34,192 nucleotides of DNA, taken from positions 1 through 34,192 of the forward strand of contig CAJUQU010000008.1 in NCBI GenBank assembly GCA_910588595.1. The letters are read 5' to 3'. The notes under the pieces were generated by a model that worked only from the letters and a program-made list of their open reading frames with translations, ran no database searches and had not been told where the DNA came from. The position numbers and the translations under genes are program-made. Positions 15,513 to 24,650 of this stretch are shown piece by piece. Every line of letters starts with the position of its first letter. The first letter of the stretch is position 1. The DNA is from an uncultured Lachnospiraceae bacterium (lineage in GTDB: Bacteria; Bacillota; Clostridia; Lachnospirales; Lachnospiraceae).

Positions 15513-16841
15513 ATGGAACAGAGTGAATTTCTAAGGGCGATACAAAATTGTCGGCGCAGGCTGAATCTGGCGGGATTTTTCAGAAAGCTTGTGTCTGCGC
15601 TCGGCATCGGCGCGGTCATAGGGATACTTTTGGAGGCAGTGTCCTTTGTGGTACCGTTTTACTATGCTGGAACGTATGCTGTTTTGGCATTATTCATAGC
15701 GCTGCTGGCAGCATCGGCTGCCGCGTATCTGAGGCGGACAGGCATGGAGCAGACCGCGCTGGTGATGGACAGCTTTGGATTTGACGAGCGGATCGTCACC
15801 GCTTACGGCAATCTGGACAAAGAGGGTGTGTTGGTCGAACTTCAGCGCGCGGATGCTATGGAGCAGTTACAGACACATCAGGACAAAATACAGATCACAC
15901 TGCTGCCTCCGTGGAAAAGGACAGGCGCTCTTGTGTGTTTGCTGGTGGTGCTGCTTGTCCTTGTACTGGTGCCGTCGGAGATGAAGGATCGCGCAGAGGA
16001 GCTGCACAATGTCAAAGAGGAGGTGGAGGAGAAAGCGCAGGAGATCGAGGAGATCGTGGAAGCGCTAAGGCAGATGGAACAGCAGGAAGGGCTGACACCG
16101 GAGCAGCAGGCATTGCTGCAGGAGATGATCGAGAGTCTGCAGTTTTCTCAGTCAGAGTATCAGCAGGCATCCTCCGACCAGATGATGCGGGCGGCAGCGG
16201 AAAAACTTGATTACAGATATGAGAATATGGGCAGTCAGCTGGCAGAGCTTGCGCAAAGCCTGCAGAGCGGGGCGACGGTTTCGCCGGTCACAGCAGAGTC
16301 CATGCAGGCATTGGCAGAAAAGATGCAGGGAGAGGGCGGATCACAGCTTGTCAAGGGAAAGACAGGCCAGTCTGACAACGGACACAATGGCGTTGGAGAT
16401 GCCAACGGACAGGGCGGCAAATCTGACAACAATGGCAATAATGGCGGCAATGGACAGGATGGCGGTGGCGGCAAAGATGGTCAGAGCGGACAGTCTGGTA
16501 ATAGCGGAAATGGAGAGGGGCAATCCGGAAATAACGGTGGTTCCGGTCAGGATGGCAGTCAAGGCAGCGGCAGGGGAACCGGCTCTGGCAGCACGCCGCA
16601 TGACTATGTCAGCATTCCAAACGATATCGCTGACAGTGGGAATCTCACAGGAAATGCGGTGGACCACGACGCTTCTGAGTATTTTCATGCCCAGAATGGC
16701 CTGAGCTGGGAGGGAACACATATGTCTCACGAGGCGGTGATCGGAAGCTATGCGCAGAATGCTTACGAAGGGATAGCGGCAGGAAAATATCCCAGTGGTA
16801 TGGAAGAGATCATCAAGGAGTATTTCTCGAATTTTAATTAG
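15513..16841 (+). CDS. Membrane protein with coiled coil and Gly/Asn-rich linker
   Basis: A 442-residue protein of unknown function. Two hydrophobic helices lie at about 27-72, a third at about 133-150, then a Glu/Gln-rich coiled coil at about 155-205. Residues about 285-365 are low complexity, rich in Gly, Asn, Gln, Asp and Ser. The C-terminal 75 residues are more ordinary (DYVSIPNDIADSGNL ... GKYPSGMEEIIKEYFSNF). GAGGGG precedes the ATG. Comparable proteins sit beside MoxR/DUF58 genes in other bacteria, so a tethering or scaffold role is plausible, but nothing here proves it. The gene is 65 bases after the permease and 71 before moxR. Confidence 0.85.
   Translation: MEQSEFLRAIQNCRRRLNLAGFFRKLVSALGIGAVIGILLEAVSFVVPFYYAGTYAVLALFIALLAASAAAYLRRTGMEQTALVMDSFGFDERIVTAYGNLDKEGVLVELQRADAMEQLQTHQDKIQITLLPPWKRTGALVCLLVVLLVLVLVPSEMKDRAEELHNVKEEVEEKAQEIEEIVEALRQMEQQEGLTPEQQALLQEMIESLQFSQSEYQQASSDQMMRAAAEKLDYRYENMGSQLAELAQSLQSGATVSPVTAESMQALAEKMQGEGGSQLVKGKTGQSDNGHNGVGDANGQGGKSDNNGNNGGNGQDGGGGKDGQSGQSGNSGNGEGQSGNNGGSGQDGSQGSGRGTGSGSTPHDYVSIPNDIADSGNLTGNAVDHDASEYFHAQNGLSWEGTHMSHEAVIGSYAQNAYEGIAAGKYPSGMEEIIKEYFSNFN
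16360..16595 (+). repeat. Low-complexity coding repeat (Gly/Asn/Gln/Asp)
   Basis: An irregular run of GGC, AAT, CAG, GAT and AGC codons encodes a flexible linker of units such as NGGNGQDGGGG and GQSGNSGNGE. There is no fixed period; it looks like slippage-prone low complexity. Confidence 0.75.
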
Positions 16842-16849
16842 GAATAGTT

Positions 16850-16880
16850 TCTCGGAATCTCCTGCAAAGAGACCCCGAGA
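16850..16880 (+). promoter_or_regulatory. Intercistronic hairpin before moxR
   Basis: TCTCGG (16850-16855) pairs with CCGAGA (16875-16880) and TCTC (16858-16861) with GAGA (16869-16872), around an AA/CC internal loop. No T run follows, so it is more likely an mRNA stability or processing hairpin within the operon than a terminator. Confidence 0.45.
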
Positions 16881-16912
16881 GTCTATATAAAAGTTAGGGA
16901 GGAATTGTGGTT

Positions 16913-17884
16913 ATGAGTGAATGGGTGAATGGCGGGCTGCAGGATCCTGCGTACATGGCGCAGCGGATCGCTGCCTGCGAGAAGGAGATTCAGAAGGGGA
17001 TCATCGGGCAGCGGGAGATCATACGCCAGGTCATGCTCGCCATGCTCACAGGGGGCAATGTGCTGCTGGAGGGTATGCCGGGACTGGGAAAGACGAGATT
17101 GGTCAGCACGATCAGCAAGGTTTTTGATCTGTCGTTCAAGCGGATCCAGTTTACGCCGGATCTGATGCCAAGCGATGTGACAGGAACGAATATCATCATC
17201 AAGAACGAGCAGGGCAGCGCGTTTTCCTTCGAGCGCGGACCCATTTTTGCAAACCTGATCCTGGCAGACGAGATCAACCGTGCCACGCCAAAGACGCAGT
17301 CGGCATTGCTGGAGGCAATGCAGGAGCACACTGTGACCGTGGGGAATGACAGTCACGCCCTCGAGGAGCCTTTTTTTGTGCTTGCGACGCAGAATCCCAT
17401 TGAAAACGAAGGGACATATCCGTTGCCGGAAGCGCAGCTGGACCGTTTTATGTTCAAGATCTTAGTCCGTTTTCCGGGCAGGGAGGAGCTAAAGGGAATC
17501 GTTGCTTTGACAGAGGGAAACCAGGAGCCCGTGATCACAAAGCAGATGGATCGCGCAGGACTGATGGCGGCAAGGGCGCTGGTCAGCCAGATCCCCATTG
17601 CCGATGCGGTGATGGACTATCTTCTGAATATCGTCATGGACACGCATGCCGGAAATCCTTACATCAGGGAAGGAGCAAGTCCCAGGGCTGCGCAGGCGCT
17701 GATCCGTGCATCGAGGGCGAAGGCTTTTCTGGAAGGACGACTGAATGTCTCCTTTCAGGACGTGAAAGAGACGGCGTTTCCCGTTCTCAGACACCGCATA
17801 ATTTTGAACTTTGACGCCGTAAGCGAGGGGATCAGCGAGGATGAGGTCATCGAGAAGATTTTGGAGGAGAACGCGAAGCTATGA
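16913..17884 (+). CDS. MoxR-family AAA+ ATPase
   Basis: A 323-residue AAA+ ATPase of the MoxR class, chaperone-like machines that assemble or activate protein complexes together with VWA-domain partners. Walker A is GMPGLGKT (residues 54-61) and Walker B is LILADEINRATPKTQSALLEAMQE. Sensor 1 is VLATQNPIENEGTYPLPEAQLDRF, and the C-terminal lid includes REGASPRAAQALIRASRAKAF. All expected motifs are intact. ATG 16913 is preferred over GTG 16907 because AGGGAGG at 16896-16902 is then 10 bases away. It overlaps the DUF58 gene by ATGA, so the two are translationally coupled. Confidence 0.97.
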   Translation: MSEWVNGGLQDPAYMAQRIAACEKEIQKGIIGQREIIRQVMLAMLTGGNVLLEGMPGLGKTRLVSTISKVFDLSFKRIQFTPDLMPSDVTGTNIIIKNEQGSAFSFERGPIFANLILADEINRATPKTQSALLEAMQEHTVTVGNDSHALEEPFFVLATQNPIENEGTYPLPEAQLDRFMFKILVRFPGREELKGIVALTEGNQEPVITKQMDRAGLMAARALVSQIPIADAVMDYLLNIVMDTHAGNPYIREGASPRAAQALIRASRAKAFLEGRLNVSFQDVKETAFPVLRHRIILNFDAVSEGISEDEVIEKILEENAKL

Positions 17885-18786
17885 CTGTGACACTGGATGC
17901 TGCTTTTTTTGCCAGACTCTCCCGGCTCCGGCTGGCGATGGGGCACAAAGCTTCCATGAATCTGACGGGAGACCGCAAATCAACGCAGAAAGGTTCCTCC
18001 ACGGAGTTCTCGGATTTTCGGGAGTATATGCCTGGCGACGATATACGGCGCATAGACTGGAATGCCTATGGGCGGCTGGATAGGCTGTATGTGAAGGAGT
18101 ACATGGAGGAAAAGGAAGTTATTGTTTCTATATTAATAGATACCAGCGCGTCTATGGATTATGGAATTCACAAAAAAAGCGAAAGAGCCTGTATGCTGGC
18201 GGCAGCATTTGCCTACATGGGACTCAATAACATGGATCGTGTGATGCTCTACGATATGCGACAGATGCAGCAGCCCTTTGCGGCAGGCGGCGGGAAACGC
18301 GCATTGCCAAAGATTGTGGACTGGCTGTCACAGCGCACTTTTGACAAAAGAGCAGATGTGGGTGAGGCTGTCAGACAGCTTCCTGCGAATGGACCTGGCA
18401 TGACCTTGATCATCAGCGATTTTCTGCAGGAGTCTTTTATCGATTCAGGTCAGGAACAGGAGGCAGCAAGGAAGATCCTGCGCTTTCTCGAGTACAGGAG
18501 ACAGAGAGCAGCGTTCCTGCATGTGCTGGCGGGCGAGGAGCTTTCAGCCGGACTCTCCGCAGAACTTACGGGTACGCGGAACCTGATCGATATGGAGGAG
18601 AAGAGCACCCTGCGCCTGACGCTCGATACTGCTAGTATCCGGGTATATGAGCAGGCGGTGCAGGAGTTCTTGTCGGGACTGCGCCAGGAGTGTGCGCGAA
18701 AAGGTGCGTTTCATGCGGTGTGCAGCACGGAAACGGATATTTATCAACAGATTTTTCAGGAGCTGAGAAAGTTATATGATTTTTGA
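17881..18786 (+). CDS. DUF58 domain protein with VWA-like fold
   Basis: A 301-residue protein usually encoded next to MoxR. The DUF58 hallmark is clear: STEFSDFREYMPGDDIRRID followed by WNAYGRL. The VWA-like part follows, with ILIDTSASMDYG giving a complete DxSxS metal-site motif. No membrane helix is obvious. It starts in the ATGA overlap with moxR and overlaps the next gene by 11 bases. It is expected to be a MoxR client or adaptor at the membrane. Confidence 0.95.
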   Translation: MTVTLDAAFFARLSRLRLAMGHKASMNLTGDRKSTQKGSSTEFSDFREYMPGDDIRRIDWNAYGRLDRLYVKEYMEEKEVIVSILIDTSASMDYGIHKKSERACMLAAAFAYMGLNNMDRVMLYDMRQMQQPFAAGGGKRALPKIVDWLSQRTFDKRADVGEAVRQLPANGPGMTLIISDFLQESFIDSGQEQEAARKILRFLEYRRQRAAFLHVLAGEELSAGLSAELTGTRNLIDMEEKSTLRLTLDTASIRVYEQAVQEFLSGLRQECARKGAFHAVCSTETDIYQQIFQELRKLYDF

Positions 18787-21700
18787 GAGTCTATGGCCGC
18801 TTTTTTTTCTGGCAGCGGTTCCGATCATTATTATCTTGTATCTGTTAAAGCCAAAGGGGACAGACTATCTGATCTCCTCTAATCTCCTGTGGAAAAAACT
18901 GCTGAAAAACGAACAGTCGCGGACATTTTTTGAGAAGTTTGTGCACAATATTCTAATGTATCTGCAGATTGTGATCATCGCACTGCTGGTGGTTGCGCTG
19001 ATGTCCCCTTTTATACAGATCAACGGACACAGCGGTGGACGAAAGGTACTGCTGATCGACACCAGCGCGAGCATGCAGCATGTGGGTGCCTCGGGAAAGA
19101 GCCGTCTTGAGGAGGCGGTAGAACAGGCGTGTGATCATGTACGGACAGCGCAGGACACCCGCTTTTCTGTCGTGACGACGGATGCCACAGGCGCGAAGCT
19201 TCTTGCAGTGGATATCGCGGACACGGAAAGTCTGGTGCGGACACTGCAGGGGATCGGATGCAGTGACAGCGGCGGTAGTCTCACGCAGGCGCAGACAGCA
19301 TTGGATACGCTGATAGGAGGCGTGGCTGGCAAGGAAGCCTCTGATCGAGAGAACTCCGATATGGAAGGTTCCGGGGAAGCGGATGTACTTGTCTACACTG
19401 ACGGCGAGGGAGCATCTGCATTCGAGGAACTGCGAAGCAGCGCAGGAAAAGAGCTGTATGTAGTCGGCGATGTGTCCTTTAACGTCGCGAATGAGTATAC
19501 AGTATTCACCAGACGTGAGGATGGCTTGTATGACGTGATGGTGAGCATCACGAATTACAGTGACGAGGAGGTCTCGTTTGATGTCACCCTGTATGACGAT
19601 GAGGCTTATGATCAGAAATTGATCGCGCTGGCATCGATGAGCCTTGCGCCTTCGGAGAGCAGGATCTGTTTTTTGGAGAAGGTGGACTGGCGTGGGCGGA
19701 CGATTACTTCCCGGATCGATAAGATTGCATTTGCCGGAGGCTCTGATGACAGCCTTTTGCGAGACAATGACTCGTCGGCAGTGAAAAGCCGTGAAAACAT
19801 GATGCGGGGGCTGCTTGTCGGCGGTGGTAACACATTTATCGAAAATGCATACCTCGCTGTCACGGGGGAGAGTATCACTAAGGCGAAGACGGACGCGGAG
19901 GCGAACGGGGCATCAGATAATTCATCAGAAGCGTTGTTGACGCCTAGAACACCTCTGAGAGAAGCAGGCTATAATGTCGTGATCTACGATGCTGGTCAGA
20001 CACCGCAGATCGATGGTACTAACCGGTTGGTTTTTGGCAGTACTGGAGGGACGGTTACAGAGACGCTTGAAAATGTGGTGCTCGACATGACAGACTGCGA
20101 TCTGACTGCCGGGTTGTCTGGCTTCACGATCGGTGTGAATAAGGCGTACTGCTTTGCGCTTCCGGAGGGAGCGGAGGGATTTTTGGAGTACGACGGAAAG
20201 TGTGTCGGCTATTACAGGGAACTTGACGACAGGAAAGAGATTGTCGTCGGATTTGACATAAGGGAGTCCGATTTTCCGCTGCGCGCAGAGTTTCCGGTTT
20301 TTCTTGCGAATGCGATGATCTATCTCTCTGATACCTCATGGCTTGCCACTAATGTCTACTATGCAGGGGAGGAGATCGCTCTGCAGCCGTGGGCTGAGAT
20401 CGACAGAAGCCGGTTTGAGAGCCGTCCGGGTAGAGCGGGGCTGTATACGATCAGCAGTGAGGATTATCAGGAAAATTATGTGGTGCGTTTCCAGACTGCC
20501 ACTGAGTCGGACGGCAGGATAACAGCTGACATGGAAGATCTACCGGAAAACAATTCTGATACAGTGCGTCAGCAGAAGGTAAAACAGGCACTGCGTCGCC
20601 TGTTTATCCTGCTGGCATTGGTGCTCTTAGTGACCGAGTGGGTTGTCTATGTGCGCCAGATGCGCTATCGCGGCAGGTTTTATCTTGCCGTGCGCGGTGT
20701 AGTGTTCCTGTGCGTCCTGCTGGCGTTTTTGGGCATACGGATCCACAAGGGCGGCGGCAGGACTGCGACAGTCTTTGTGCTGGATCTTTCCAACAGCAAT
20801 GAGGCGCATCTAGAGGAGGCTGAGAAGTATCTGCAGGAGGCGGTCGCAAAGATGCCTTCTGGAAATGCTTATGGCATTGTGACTTTTGGCAAAGACACGC
20901 TTGTGGAGCAGTTTTTGACATCTGATGGGCATTACGGAGGGATCCTGACGCTTCCGGAAAAGGAGGCGACGAATTTCGAGGAGGCGATCTCCAGGGCGCT
21001 GACGCTGATTCCCGGGGAGTACAGCAAACGGCTTGTGGTGCTCACGGACGGCAAGGAGACCAGGGGGGATATCCGGAATATGGCACAGGCGCTGACGACA
21101 AGCCAGGCAGAACTTTTGACGGTGTTGTATGAAAGCGAGGAGACGCCGGATGCCTATATTGACAATGTCACGCTTCCGGCGTATCTGCACCCCGGCGATA
21201 AATATTCAGTAACGGTGCTGGTGGAGAGCAATTACGATACAGATGCGGTGATCGCGCTCTACAGCGGAAACAGCCGGACAACGGCAGATAATGTGCATCT
21301 GAATAAGGGAAGAAACCGCTTTGTATTCAGTGCGCAGGTCGATGCCGATACGGACAGTGGCGCGACTGAAAATCTGCGGGTGCAGGTGCAGGCGCCAGGC
21401 GATACCTGTCAGGAAAATGATTTTTTCAGTGCCTATTCTGTGGTGGAGACGCCGCCGAGGGTGCTGGTCATCTCAGGACGTGATGTCAATATGTCCGGTT
21501 TTGCCGCTGTGCTGAGTGCGGCGGGGTGCGATTACAACATAGTCGCCGCGCGGAATGCGCCTGACAGTATCATTGATATGCTGGATTACAAGTCGATGAT
21601 ACTGGTAAATACTTACATTGACGATCTGCCGGAGGGGTTTCTGGACAATCTGGAAACCTACGTGAAGGATTACGGATGCGGTTTTATCTGCTGTGGCGGA

Positions 21701-23353
21701 GAGGACAGTTTTGCGCTGGGCGGCTATAGGAGTACGGTGCTGGAGACAGTGCTGCCAGTGGATATGCAGCTGCGCGGTATGAATGAGATGCCGACGATGG
21801 CAATGGTCATGGTGATCGATCGCTCTGGCAGCATGACAGGCAAAGAGGGCAATTATAACATCAGCAATCTGGATATTGCCGTCAGGGCAGCTGAGGTGGC
21901 GGTGGACAATCTAAAAGATTCGGACTATGTGGGCGTTCTGACGTTTGACGACAATTATGACTGGCAGGTGGCGCTGCGGCTGGCAGATGACAAAGCGGCG
22001 ATCAAGCAGGGGATCAGACAGATCAGTGATGGCGGCGGCACGACGATCAAACCTGCACTGCAGGAGGCAGTCAAAGTGCTCGCCGGGAGTGAGGCTTCGA
22101 TCAAGCATATCGTCCTTTTGACAGACGGAATGGGGGAGACCGACAATTTTGCGGACGTGATCGACGACTGTACAGGCAGCGATATCACACTGTCCACGGT
22201 GGCGGTTGGAGACAGCTCGGACACAAGCCTGCTGAGGCGTCTGGCTGATAATTGTGGCGGCAGATATTACTATTCGGATGAATCCGGCGATATACCAAGG
22301 ATTTTTGCACAGGAGGTTTTCTTGGGGGGCGACAGTTACATTCAAAATGGAGTCTTTTCCCTGTCGGTGCAGCAGAGCCACGAGCTGACGGGCAATCTGT
22401 TTCCAGGCGGCTGGCCGGTGCTATACGGGTATGTCTCTGCGACGCCAAAGACCGCCTCCAGCCCGGTGATCGTTTCCGGAGAGAAGGGGGATCCGATCCT
22501 GACGGTCTGGCAGTATGGGCTGGGCAGGACAGCGGCGTGGAACAGTGATGTCACCGGCGAGTGGACCGGCGCATTTGCAGGTCAGGAGGACTATGTACAG
22601 CTGTGGAAACGCATCGTGGATCATTCTGTCGGAAATGCCGGCATGGGCGAGGACAGCGTGAATGTGGTGACAGTCGGCGAGCGGACCGAGATCGATTATC
22701 AGACCAGTGACTACGGCAGTGCGACAGAGATCCTGGTGACTGTCATTGACCCGAAGGGAAACGTGATGGAGGAAAAACTTCATGCAACAGCGCCGGGCAG
22801 ATACACCGCAGAACTCGCCACGCCGCAGACAGGTCTGTATCACTTTAACATACGGCGCACCGAGGATGGGGAGATACAGAACTATATGACCACTGCTGCT
22901 GCAGTGCAGTTTTCGGACGAATATAAGTTTGATGTGAGTGCGGACGCTTATCTGAAATTTGCACAGCAGTATGGCAGGATCATCACGGAACAGGATTCTG
23001 TCTGGACGCGTCCTGCCGCGAAAGCGAGGGAGAGCTATCCGCTGACAAACTGGCTGCTGGCACTTGCAGTCTGCCTGTTTGTATTCGATGTGGCAATGCG
23101 GCGTTTCCAGTATGTGCCGAGGCGGGTTGCGTTTTTGACGGGATGGAAAAGGAGGACTGTCGAAAATGCGGCTCAGGGAGAGACTGTAACGCAGAAACCT
23201 AATATGACACAAGTGTCAGAAACAGAGGAAATGCAGACTGCAAGAGCGGCGAAAGCACCTAAAAAGCAAAAGCGGCAGAAGAAAGAGAAGCAGTCGGAGC
23301 AGACACTGGATACCTCACAGCTGTTAAAGAAAAAGGACGATCGGAATGTATGA
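18776..23353 (+). CDS. BatA-like / glutamine-amidotransferase-like VWA fusion protein, 1525 aa
   Basis: An unusually long membrane protein. Residues 1-85 are a BatA-like N-terminus with two helices. VWA domain 1 starts near 89 with an intact metal site (Asp95-Thr-Ser97-Ala-Ser99). Helices lie near 606-624 and 636-652. VWA domain 2 has a changed but still DxSxS-like motif (Asp670 in VLDLSNSN). An amidotransferase-like segment follows (about 894-1000, VLVISGRDVNMSGF ... CGFICCGGEDS). VWA domain 3 is complete (Asp1015, MVIDRSGSM; later HIVLLTDGMGETD). A last helix lies near 1422-1440, and the tail is Lys-rich. In many bacteria the first ~625 residues and the rest are separate genes; here the joint is near Met629. 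It is the last gene of the operon and shows no internal frame break. Confidence 0.93.
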   Translation: MIFESLWPLFFLAAVPIIIILYLLKPKGTDYLISSNLLWKKLLKNEQSRTFFEKFVHNILMYLQIVIIALLVVALMSPFIQINGHSGGRKVLLIDTSASMQHVGASGKSRLEEAVEQACDHVRTAQDTRFSVVTTDATGAKLLAVDIADTESLVRTLQGIGCSDSGGSLTQAQTALDTLIGGVAGKEASDRENSDMEGSGEADVLVYTDGEGASAFEELRSSAGKELYVVGDVSFNVANEYTVFTRREDGLYDVMVSITNYSDEEVSFDVTLYDDEAYDQKLIALASMSLAPSESRICFLEKVDWRGRTITSRIDKIAFAGGSDDSLLRDNDSSAVKSRENMMRGLLVGGGNTFIENAYLAVTGESITKAKTDAEANGASDNSSEALLTPRTPLREAGYNVVIYDAGQTPQIDGTNRLVFGSTGGTVTETLENVVLDMTDCDLTAGLSGFTIGVNKAYCFALPEGAEGFLEYDGKCVGYYRELDDRKEIVVGFDIRESDFPLRAEFPVFLANAMIYLSDTSWLATNVYYAGEEIALQPWAEIDRSRFESRPGRAGLYTISSEDYQENYVVRFQTATESDGRITADMEDLPENNSDTVRQQKVKQALRRLFILLALVLLVTEWVVYVRQMRYRGRFYLAVRGVVFLCVLLAFLGIRIHKGGGRTATVFVLDLSNSNEAHLEEAEKYLQEAVAKMPSGNAYGIVTFGKDTLVEQFLTSDGHYGGILTLPEKEATNFEEAISRALTLIPGEYSKRLVVLTDGKETRGDIRNMAQALTTSQAELLTVLYESEETPDAYIDNVTLPAYLHPGDKYSVTVLVESNYDTDAVIALYSGNSRTTADNVHLNKGRNRFVFSAQVDADTDSGATENLRVQVQAPGDTCQENDFFSAYSVVETPPRVLVISGRDVNMSGFAAVLSAAGCDYNIVAARNAPDSIIDMLDYKSMILVNTYIDDLPEGFLDNLETYVKDYGCGFICCGGEDSFALGGYRSTVLETVLPVDMQLRGMNEMPTMAMVMVIDRSGSMTGKEGNYNISNLDIAVRAAEVAVDNLKDSDYVGVLTFDDNYDWQVALRLADDKAAIKQGIRQISDGGGTTIKPALQEAVKVLAGSEASIKHIVLLTDGMGETDNFADVIDDCTGSDITLSTVAVGDSSDTSLLRRLADNCGGRYYYSDESGDIPRIFAQEVFLGGDSYIQNGVFSLSVQQSHELTGNLFPGGWPVLYGYVSATPKTASSPVIVSGEKGDPILTVWQYGLGRTAAWNSDVTGEWTGAFAGQEDYVQLWKRIVDHSVGNAGMGEDSVNVVTVGERTEIDYQTSDYGSATEILVTVIDPKGNVMEEKLHATAPGRYTAELATPQTGLYHFNIRRTEDGEIQNYMTTAAAVQFSDEYKFDVSADAYLKFAQQYGRIITEQDSVWTRPAAKARESYPLTNWLLALAVCLFVFDVAMRRFQYVPRRVAFLTGWKRRTVENAAQGETVTQKPNMTQVSETEEMQTARAAKAPKKQKRQKKEKQSEQTLDTSQLLKKKDDRNV

Positions 23354-23423
23354 GAAAATATTCATAGCTCAGCCATTTTTTGCGGGAAAATGCTGCTGAC
23401 CGCTTGATTCTTTTCCAATATGT

Positions 23424-23431
23424 ACCGATAT
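23424..23431 (+). promoter_or_regulatory. Possible sigma-D -10 box before the hypothetical cassette
   Basis: ACCGATAT at 23424-23431 matches the flagellar sigma factor -10 consensus (GCCGATAA/T) in seven of eight positions. The -35 position (23405-23408, TGAT) is poor, so this is only suggestive. It lies 80 bases upstream of the ATG at 23511. Confidence 0.35.
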
Positions 23432-23510
23432 AACATGTAGAGAATCATACTGTCGTGTGATTATGGAAACTTATTTTATATGATAAACGGGAAAGTGATA
23501 GGGGTTTAGT

Positions 23511-24083
23511 ATGAATATTTCAATGGCGAACAGTCCGCTCTCAGTTCTCACACAGCATTACGGCATGGGACTGAAGAGCACAGAGGAAAAGATCGAGAGG
23601 GTTCAGAAAGCGCAGTCGCAGATCGACTTTTTTGAGGGGAAGAAAGCGGCACTCAAAAATAAGCAGTGTGCGTCGCTCGACGAGATCGCGCAGAAACTGG
23701 AACTGTTCAATAATTATAATGATCAGATCGATGCAGTCAAGAAACAGTTCAATAACGAGCAGGTGATGCACTGTATGGACGAGGCACAGGAGCTCGGGGA
23801 GAAGATCGCCGAGGCTGCAGAGGAGCTCGAACCCAAGACTGCAGAGGAGCGGTGTGAGGAGATCGCTGAGGAAGCGCTCGGTATTGAGGATGACGGTGGT
23901 ATCCTTGACGAACTGCTTGAGGATATGCCAAAGGAGCTGCAGGAGACACTCGACGAGAGGCTCACGGACAGTGCGGCACTCAAGGAGGAACTGGATGAAG
24001 AACTGCCGGAGATAGTCGAGCAGGAGCGGATCACCCGGATGTATCTCGAGAATCAGTACACGCCGATCGATATCAAGGCATAG
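23511..24083 (+). CDS. Hypothetical acidic coiled-coil protein
   Basis: A 190-residue protein with no family I can name with confidence. Residues 20-55 and 85-180 are strongly helical, with the second block very acidic (EELEPKTAEERCEEIAEEAL, later ELDEELPEIVEQER). There is no signal peptide or membrane helix. Its start, MNISMANSPLSVLTQHYGM, is hydrophilic. It is the first of three consecutive hypothetical genes, with a ribosome site (AGGGG) 7-8 bases before the ATG. Similar acidic helical proteins occur near flagellar genes in Lachnospiraceae; that comparison is from memory and unverified. Confidence 0.75.
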   Translation: MNISMANSPLSVLTQHYGMGLKSTEEKIERVQKAQSQIDFFEGKKAALKNKQCASLDEIAQKLELFNNYNDQIDAVKKQFNNEQVMHCMDEAQELGEKIAEAAEELEPKTAEERCEEIAEEALGIEDDGGILDELLEDMPKELQETLDERLTDSAALKEELDEELPEIVEQERITRMYLENQYTPIDIKA

Positions 24084-24084
24084 G

Positions 24085-24558
24085 GTGAGCGGATGCATGC
24101 TGAAGGAGGAGCAGAGGGATTCGGAGGTCAGATACAAAAATCCGCATCAATACGAGAAATATGTCAGGAAACACTTTGAGTGTATGAGGGCGGACGGATA
24201 TCAGGTAAAGATCAGTGAGCGGTTGTATTACAGGGCGACGAAAGACAGGAAGATCGAGCAGTGGCTTGAGGATAATCTGACCATGCTGCCATATTGCATG
24301 AAAAGCCTGAGTGATCTGGTCCTCGTCACAGGGGGACATATCGTGAGCTGTATCTGTCATATGAATAACTACAATAATATCAGTACCGAGATCTGTGCGA
24401 CAGACCGGTTCAGCCAGGGGAGACGGTCGGAGGCCAGGACAGTGAACCGATCCGTCATCAGGACGACAACGGTCAGCGAGATCGAGGAGCAGGTGAGATA
24501 TAACAGTATATTTTGGACACCCGAAGCGGAGAGCGCAGGCTTTAAGGCGAAGGCGTAA
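24085..24558 (+). CDS. Hypothetical protein, 157 aa
   Basis: Not recognised. It begins 1 base after the preceding stop and is probably translationally coupled. GTG 24085 follows AAGG in the previous gene; ATG 24097 is another possible start. The protein is mixed-charge and contains a cluster of polar residues with several Cys (ECMRADG, YCMKSL, VSCICHMNNYNNIS). No membrane helix is seen. The minus-strand open frame across the same bases is a shadow. Confidence 0.7.
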   Translation: MSGCMLKEEQRDSEVRYKNPHQYEKYVRKHFECMRADGYQVKISERLYYRATKDRKIEQWLEDNLTMLPYCMKSLSDLVLVTGGHIVSCICHMNNYNNISTEICATDRFSQGRRSEARTVNRSVIRTTTVSEIEEQVRYNSIFWTPEAESAGFKAKA

Positions 24559-24650
24559 AAAATATAGAAGCATTTGATGACACAATTTCATGAAACAACG
24601 GTACAGGCTGAAATGGATTTTAGCCGCACGAAATCAGGGAGGGATGAACT

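Noticed and set aside
24073-24591. 172-codon minus-strand frame in the hypothetical cassette
   Set aside because: The plus-strand frame follows the previous gene directly and fits the operon direction.
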